This document shows positions 59,124 through 64,000 of a DNA stretch of 64,000 nucleotides, piece by piece. Under the pieces are notes generated by a model. The model had not been told where the DNA came from. It did no database searches and was given only the letters and a program-made list of their open reading frames with translations. Made by a program: the position numbers and the translations under genes. This stretch comes from an uncultured Paraprevotella sp. (GTDB taxonomy: Bacteria; Bacteroidota; Bacteroidia; Bacteroidales; Bacteroidaceae): NCBI GenBank assembly GCA_944319925.1, contig CALUFQ010000010.1, positions 1-64,000 on the forward strand, read 5' to 3'. Numbering within the stretch: the stretch's first letter is position 1; every line of letters begins with the position of its first letter.

Positions 59124-59855
59124 TTAAGTGTAAAGCCCCCCGTTGATGGAGATTACTTCGCCCGTGATGTAGCTTGCGGCATCGGATATGAGGAAGCCGG
59201 CCAAAGCCGCGACTTCTTCCGGCTTTCCGAAACGCTGCATGGGGATTAGCTTTTTCAACTCGTCTTGCGGAAGGTTCTTGGTCATGTCGGTTTCTATGAA
59301 TCCGGGTGCGATGGCATTTACGGTCACGCCCCGGGCGGCAGTTTCCTGTGCCAATGCCTTGGTGGCGCCGATGAGTGCGGCTTTGGCCGCGCTGTAGTTG
59401 GTTTGCCCTGGAAGTCCTTTCAGTCCGGACAATGAGGCCATGTTTACGATTCTTCCGCCGTGTTTGCGCATCATCATCTTGGGAAGCAGATGCCGTGTCA
59501 CGTGAAAGAATCCGTCCAAGGTGGTGTTTATCACCCCATGCCAATCTTCTTCGGGCATCATGAACATCAGGTTGTCCTTGCGGATGCCTGCGTTGTTGAC
59601 CAAATAAGCGATGTAGTCGTCGGGGTGGGCATTCTCCCAGCGGTTGAGTGCCGTTTCCACGGCTTCTTTCGAACTTACGTCAAACTGCATTAATTCGGCC
59701 GTGGCATTTTCCGCTTCCACAAGCCGCTTCACTTCTTGGGCTGCTTCAGCGTTGTTTTGGTAATTAATAAGCACAGGAATTCCCATTTGGGCGAGTTTCA
59801 GGCAAATGGCTCTGCCCAATCCGCGCGATCCTCCAGTTACGAGTGCATATTTCAT
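59124..59855 (-). CDS. FabG-like 3-ketoacyl-ACP reductase
   Basis: A 243-residue short-chain dehydrogenase with TGGSRGLGRA (NADPH loop), NNAG, and the Ser / Tyr-x3-Lys set in MASLSG and NYSAAKAAL. First gene of the array. It would reduce the 3-keto group in each polyene extension cycle. MKYALVTGG at 59855 is the family start; the upstream open frame lies across the promoter region. Confidence 0.95.
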   Translation of the reverse strand: MKYALVTGGSRGLGRAICLKLAQMGIPVLINYQNNAEAAQEVKRLVEAENATAELMQFDVSSKEAVETALNRWENAHPDDYIAYLVNNAGIRKDNLMFMMPEEDWHGVINTTLDGFFHVTRHLLPKMMMRKHGGRIVNMASLSGLKGLPGQTNYSAAKAALIGATKALAQETAARGVTVNAIAPGFIETDMTKNLPQDELKKLIPMQRFGKPEEVAALAGFLISDAASYITGEVISINGGLYT

Positions 59856-59896
59856 ACTGTTTTTATTGCTTTTTTCGTTAAAGGTTGCATTCTTTC

Positions 59897-59916
59897 TGCA
59901 AAAATAAAACAAAATT
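59897..59916 (-). promoter_or_regulatory. -7 boxes before the 22-gene array
   Basis: Two overlapping minus-strand -7-type boxes, TATTTTTGC (59905-59897) and TAATTTTG (59916-59909), precede the first gene. Neither has TTG about 20 nt upstream, so initiation may need an activator. No regulator gene is in the array itself. Confidence 0.45.
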
Positions 59917-60032
59917 AGGAAAGAGAGGCCACGATTGAGGAAAAATATGTTTTCCGGCTCATTCTTCATTTGCAATTTCTTGGGCGAAATTGACGAAATG
60001 CAATGCTTGTGGATTTATTAAAAACGGTTTTG

Positions 60033-60065
60033 TTGCCCGTATGTTATCAAAAAACGTTATTTTTG
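60033..60065 (+). promoter_or_regulatory. Promoter of ogt
   Basis: TTG (60033-60035), 22 nt, TATTTTTG (60058-60065), 46 bp before the ogt ATG. Confidence 0.5.
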
Positions 60066-60111
60066 TTGCCGTTGATAAAAATGGGTTTATGGTTTTCACT
60101 TTAGAGGAATT

Positions 60112-60636
60112 ATGAAAAGCATGGTATTAATAGAACCTTACTCGTCGCCCTGCGGGGATTTGGTGCTTGGCTCCTTCGGGGAAGCGTTGTGTTTGTGCAA
60201 CTGGGTGGAAGAAAAGCATCCGTTGCGGGTGAATCACAGGCTGCGGACTTTGCTGGATGCCGATATGAGGGTGGGCGGTTCGGACATTACCCGGGAGGCG
60301 GCCCGCCAGTTGGATGAATATTTCCAAGGCCGGCGCAGGGTGTTTGACATCCCGTTGCGTTTTGCTGGCACGGCGTTCCAGGAAACCGTGTGGCGTGGGT
60401 TGCTGGAAATATCTTATGGCCATACGGTTTCTTACGGCGAGTTGGCGGAGCGGTTGGGCATGCCCAAGGCCGTGCGTGCCGTGGCCAACGCAAACGGGGC
60501 CAATGCCATTTCCATTTTCGCTCCTTGTCATCGCGTTGTTGGCAGCGATGGTTCGCTGACGGGCTACGGCGGCGGCATCGAGGCCAAGAAATTTTTGTTG
60601 GATTTGGAAGGACATCTGTCCCGGAACGGCAAGTAG
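60112..60636 (+). CDS. ogt: Methylated-DNA-[protein]-cysteine S-methyltransferase
   Basis: A 174-residue suicide repair protein removing O6-alkyl groups from guanine. The active-site motif FAPCHRVV holds the acceptor Cys; the preceding SYGELAERLGMPKAVRAVANA is the DNA-binding helix-turn-helix with its Arg finger, and GYGGGIEAKKFLL follows. The N-terminal domain is short, as in Ogt/MGMT forms without Ada functions. Monocistronic. Confidence 0.94.
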   Translation: MKSMVLIEPYSSPCGDLVLGSFGEALCLCNWVEEKHPLRVNHRLRTLLDADMRVGGSDITREAARQLDEYFQGRRRVFDIPLRFAGTAFQETVWRGLLEISYGHTVSYGELAERLGMPKAVRAVANANGANAISIFAPCHRVVGSDGSLTGYGGGIEAKKFLLDLEGHLSRNGK

Positions 60637-60748
60637 GGCGGGGTGTTTTTGCTGCGGCGGATTTCCGAATCTGTCGCAGCATATCAGCGGAGAAGCATGA
60701 AACCGTTCTTCCCCACTGAATTTCCCCTGCGACAGAAAAAAGAGAAAG
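60637..60748. other. Spacer after ogt with a hairpin
   Basis: Contains TGCTGCG...CGCAGCA (about 60650-60681), a weak hairpin with no T-run, possibly the end of the ogt transcript. No gene is seen. Confidence 0.4.
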
Positions 60749-60995
60749 TCAGGATGTCATGAATTTCTTCTTAAATCAGACAAAATGTTTCATTTCCGTC
60801 GTTTTTCGTGACGCGACTTTTGCACAATCCGGCTCAAATAGCAGATTTTTGCGAGATTTTTTTGCACAAAACGGGGATTCTGTGCAATGTTTTGTCAGAG
60901 CAAGTTACTTTTTGGACGGTCTGACGCGAAATTTCGGGGTCGGAACGCGAAATTCCAAGCCCCGGAATTTTTTTTTCGGGGCTTGGAATTTTTAT
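60749..60995 (+). repeat. 248-bp dispersed repeat, right copy
   Basis: A 247-bp inverted-orientation partner of 1-248, recognisable along its whole length from tcaggatgtcatga to gaatttttat. The hairpin at its right end is kept (ATTCCAAGCCCC/GGGGCTTGGAAT), with one base pair changed on both arms relative to the left copy. The two copies lie about 60.5 kb apart. Confidence 0.85.
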
Positions 60996-61416
60996 TTCGG
61001 GGTTCGTATGAAAAAATCCCGTTACAGAAACTTTTTTGCGGCGGATTGGGGGCCGTTTTTTCCTCTCGTTGGAGTTTTTTCACGTGCAAGTTTTCCGTGT
61101 CATTTTGTCGGCGGAATCCCTGTCCGTGCTTTCCCGCCTTCCGAAGTCCTGCATCGGGAATGCCTTGCATCTCGTCGGGAAGACAGGAAAACGGCGTTTC
61201 CTGCGACACTTTGATTCCCGTACACCGCGCGTGGCTGTGTTTTTTCCATCCCATCCCGGGCCTGTGGCCGAATACGCGAATCTCAGAGGGCGAAAAATGG
61301 CATTTTGTCAATGTGCCCCCGGATGTACATTCCGTGTCATGCCACTTCGTTTCCAAAATGAATCGGGCGCATGGCGGAATTATATGTTAAATCTCTAAGA
61401 GTCAGGAACTTCGCCG
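60996..61416. other. Intergenic region without a recognised gene
   Basis: Overlapping short ORFs are present on both strands but are Arg/Ser/Phe-rich, overlap each other, begin inside the repeat and show no domain. No RNA gene or IS end is visible. Together with the repeat this makes a gene-free gap of about 780 bp. Confidence 0.5.
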
Positions 61417-64000
61417 TCATTGTCCGGGATTGATTTTTGGCTTCAGCTCATCTGGCGAATCGCGGGTGTACATATCTATTTTCGGAGTTTCTTTGGTGAA
61501 AAGGGATTTGACGCACTCCATGCCGATGTCGTACCGGGGGCGGAAATCGTCGGATGCCATATAGCCGAGGATGGCTTTACGCATTTGTGCCGTGACGGGG
61601 CTGGATGCGTCGGCTTCCAGCGGCATGGTGGTCATCAGCAGCTTGCCACCGCCCACATTCGCCTCGAACAGCATGCCGGTTTTCCGGCTCAGGAACCACG
61701 TGTCGATGCTTTGCACGATGGGTTGGAACTCCTCGGGAAAGTCGGAGAACAGCATGACCTGTTGGCGGTTCACAAGTTCCCACCATTGCAGGTCGCTGTG
61801 GTAATCGGTGGGGAAGTCGCGGAAGAGCGGGTGATAGTGGTTGATGTAGAGTCCCGTGGTGTGGGGCGGGCGCATCTTGAACCAACTTGTGTTCCAAAAC
61901 ACAGGGAGGAACTGTTGCACGATGCCTTGTCCGTAGTGTATTTTCCCGGCGGCGGTTACCAACACTTTGCCTCCGGCGGCCAACACGTTTTCGGCTTCGG
62001 CATCCAGCGTGTCGGTGATATGGATGTCGCTTGGGGCCGGATTGGAGAGGGCTTGCAGGGTGGCTTTCGGATAGACCCAGAAGTCCCAATGGTTTTTGCT
62101 GCGTACTTCCTCGTTGCCGTCGGCTAGTTCGTAATGCCCTTCCAGGCTGACTTCCAATGTGAGCTTTTGTGCTTTTAAGCCTTTTCCATAAAAAGGAGGA
62201 ATTTGTCCGATACGCTGGTTGCCCAAGGCCATTTCGCCTTGGCCCACAATGCCTTGTGCGTATGTTTTGCCGTATTCATCGCGGATGGCGTATGCCACGA
62301 TGGCATCGTGGATGGGTGCTTTTCCAAAATGGGCGATTTCAACGTCGGCGCAAAAAGCTTCATCGTCCCAATAGGTGAATTTGGGGATGCGCGCCAGCAA
62401 CACTGTGGGCGAGCAAAATTCCCTGAACTCATCGGGGCTGCAATATTCTTTTTCATCGAAGAAAACGTCGGTTACGCCGACCAATGCGCTGCCTTGGCCG
62501 GAATAATCGTTCAGGGCCAGCAGTTGGAAGCCGGCATATTCCGGGGTGCGGAGAGTGCGTTCGATTTCATGCTTGTAGCACAGTACTTGCAGCTTCCCGG
62601 AGGCCATCATGAATTTGTGTGCCATCTCGCCCAAATGATTCTCTTGCAGGATGTCGCGGAAGATTTCAAAGTTCTTGGCTTTGTTCACTCCTGTGTATTT
62701 CCCGATTTCATCGAAGTTCGGGAAAACGCACCATTGGCCTGTCTCGTGGGAAACGAAGGGGACACTCACGGTGTCAATCTTGGCACGAAAGTCAGACAGG
62801 CTTTCGGGAGCCCGCCTGCGCCATTCGTCCAATCCGCGCACCCCGGCCTTTACGTGGTACATGTTGCGGGGTTGCCATGCCCAACCGCCGCCCACTGAGG
62901 CTCCGGTATAGACGTGGCGGGAGTCAGTCCGTTGCCAATAGTCCACGAAATGGCTGACCCAAGGCACCCAGTTGCCGGCCGGTTCGTTGCCGCAGGCCAG
63001 CATGCAAAAGGACGGATGGTTGCCATAGGCTTTGTTCATCCGGCGTGTTTCTTCCATCAGGTAACGGTCGATGGGCATCCCGTTGCCCAACTTCACGCCG
63101 TGGTTGGGCCAACTTGGGCCTTCGGGCTGCAGGTAGAAGCCTACACGGTCGGCGGCGGCGAAGGCAGCTTCGGGCGGGCAGTAGGAATGGAAACGCATGT
63201 GGTTCAGTCCATACTGTCGGCAGATGCGGAACACGCGTTCCCAGGCGGCTTCGTCCATTGGGGCGTAGCCGGTGAGTGGAAAGTCGCAATTTTCCACCGT
63301 GCCGCGAAGCTGCGTGACGCGGCCGTTTACGTAGAACATCTTTCCTTCCGTCCGGAACTCCCGCATGCCGAAAGTCCGTGTCTGGCGGTCGGTGCCATGG
63401 CGTGAGGTCACAGTGGCTTCGAGGCGGTAGAGCGCGGGGGAAAATTCATCCCATAGTTGCATGCTGTCGCCCATTTCTAATGTCATTTCCACTTCGGCGA
63501 TGCCGTTCTTTAACTTGATTTTCCGGCTGGTAACCGGTACTTCGTGGCGGATTTCGGAATTGAAACTGCAGGCCGAAAGCCGTATTTCGGCTTCCGGGTT
63601 GCCTTTTGTGCGTTGTCCGTTCAGGCGAAGGTGCACGATGGCTTTCTTTTGGCGGATGTCCGGATAGACTTGGATGTCCTCGGCATAGAGCAAGGGGGAC
63701 GACTGCAACTCGATGTTCCCCACGATTCCATTCCAATTCCCCTGTGTTTGGTCGGTCACGCTGTGGGAGTCGGCTCCCACGCACACACTCTCGATCCGGT
63801 TGTCCACCCGGATTGCTAATATGTTTGTGCCGCTGCGGGTCAGGCCGGTCAGGTCAAAAACGTGCGGGGTGGAAAGGCTGTTTGCACGACCTGCCGGTTT
63901 CCCGTTCAGAAATACTTGTGTTTCAATGTGCGGGCGTTCGAGAAAGAGCGTGATGCGTTGTCCCGCCCATTCCATCGGGATATTGATGTTTTTGCGATAC
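61417..64000 (-). CDS. GH2-family glycoside hydrolase, 3' part (runs off right edge)
   Basis: At least 860 residues of a glycoside hydrolase family 2 enzyme; the frame stays open to the window edge (upstream codons read YRKNINIP before MEWAGQR), so the N-terminus is missing. Order: sugar-binding jelly roll (FLNGKPAGRANSLSTPHVFDL), Ig-like domain (FGMREFRTEGKMFYVNG), TIM barrel with the acid/base Glu in LACGNEPAGN and a probable nucleophile in SHETGQW, then about 400 residues of C-terminal domains. Specificity (galactosidase, glucuronidase, mannosidase) cannot be told. Such long forms are usually exported polysaccharide-degrading enzymes. Confidence 0.88.
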   Translation of the reverse strand, partial: YRKNINIPMEWAGQRITLFLERPHIETQVFLNGKPAGRANSLSTPHVFDLTGLTRSGTNILAIRVDNRIESVCVGADSHSVTDQTQGNWNGIVGNIELQSSPLLYAEDIQVYPDIRQKKAIVHLRLNGQRTKGNPEAEIRLSACSFNSEIRHEVPVTSRKIKLKNGIAEVEMTLEMGDSMQLWDEFSPALYRLEATVTSRHGTDRQTRTFGMREFRTEGKMFYVNGRVTQLRGTVENCDFPLTGYAPMDEAAWERVFRICRQYGLNHMRFHSYCPPEAAFAAADRVGFYLQPEGPSWPNHGVKLGNGMPIDRYLMEETRRMNKAYGNHPSFCMLACGNEPAGNWVPWVSHFVDYWQRTDSRHVYTGASVGGGWAWQPRNMYHVKAGVRGLDEWRRRAPESLSDFRAKIDTVSVPFVSHETGQWCVFPNFDEIGKYTGVNKAKNFEIFRDILQENHLGEMAHKFMMASGKLQVLCYKHEIERTLRTPEYAGFQLLALNDYSGQGSALVGVTDVFFDEKEYCSPDEFREFCSPTVLLARIPKFTYWDDEAFCADVEIAHFGKAPIHDAIVAYAIRDEYGKTYAQGIVGQGEMALGNQRIGQIPPFYGKGLKAQKLTLEVSLEGHYELADGNEEVRSKNHWDFWVYPKATLQALSNPAPSDIHITDTLDAEAENVLAAGGKVLVTAAGKIHYGQGIVQQFLPVFWNTSWFKMRPPHTTGLYINHYHPLFRDFPTDYHSDLQWWELVNRQQVMLFSDFPEEFQPIVQSIDTWFLSRKTGMLFEANVGGGKLLMTTMPLEADASSPVTAQMRKAILGYMASDDFRPRYDIGMECVKSLFTKETPKIDMYTRDSPDELKPKINPGQ

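Noticed and set aside
38844-59855. Dialkylresorcinol or full flexirubin cluster
   Set aside because: No DarA/DarB-type genes and no tyrosine ammonia-lyase are present, so only an aryl-polyene-like core is supported.
60759-61398. Several overlapping ORFs after ogt
   Set aside because: They start within the dispersed repeat, overlap on both strands and show no domain or plausible promoter.
1-64000. CRISPR array, prophage, IS element or integrative element
   Set aside because: No regularly spaced direct repeats, no transposase, integrase or phage structural gene were found.

Overview
The window looks like a chromosomal segment from a gut-type member of the order Bacteroidales. Three things point there: many promoters with the Bacteroidetes pattern TTG - about 20 nt - TAnnTTTG and little Shine-Dalgarno signal; families typical of the group (DUF2023 next to flavodoxin, FeoB-associated Cys-rich protein, C69 dipeptidase, a secreted protein with a Bacteroidales C-terminal tail); and an aryl-polyene/flexirubin-like lipid cluster. 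Genus cannot be fixed from sequence alone.

Layout. 1-720 is non-coding and begins with a 248-bp repeat whose inverted partner lies at 60749-60995. 722-14983 is mostly housekeeping: DUF2023 and flavodoxin, cytoplasmic alpha-amylase, fabD, thiD, mannose-1-phosphate guanylyltransferase, a TPR protein, glnS, galE, an MBL hydrolase, rsmG, a DUF3298 lipoprotein and a LacI regulator. 15185-16915 is kdgK-kdgA, divergent from the LacI gene. 17197-19648 is a heavy-metal P-type ATPase with a Fur-family regulator. 22756-28645 is a five-gene minus-strand operon (aldo/keto reductase, amidohydrolase/lactonase, Zn-dehydrogenase, uxaB, uxaA) divergent from an AraC regulator and followed by a secreted esterase (20371-22701). 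Together with kdgK-kdgA it reads as a complete route from L-galactose via L-galactonate, tagaturonate, altronate and KDG to pyruvate and glyceraldehyde-3-phosphate. 29766-38826 holds two tandem tRNA-Cys genes, nadC, an M23 peptidase, a C69 dipeptidase, a phosphohexomutase, nudC and an MFS exporter.

38844-59855 is one 22-gene minus-strand array for an aryl-polyene-like lipid: three ketosynthases (two with an extra C-terminal ketosynthase-like domain), three carrier proteins, ketoreductase, two hot-dog dehydratases, thioesterase, AMP-ligase, O-methyltransferase, two phytoene-desaturase-like oxidoreductases, three acyltransferase activities (one fused to an MMPL/RND exporter), a glycosyltransferase, LolA, a small EamA-type membrane protein and two exported proteins of unknown function. 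Many of its genes overlap, several by exactly ATGA. No ammonia-lyase that would make the aryl starter is present. The window ends with ogt, the second repeat copy, and the 3' part of a GH2 glycoside hydrolase that runs off the right edge.

The observations most worth following are the L-galactose pathway with its linked esterase, the long-range inverted repeat with a compensatory base change in its hairpin, the aryl-polyene-like cluster with its unusual fusions, and three candidate operators next to their likely regulators (LacI, AraC, Fur).
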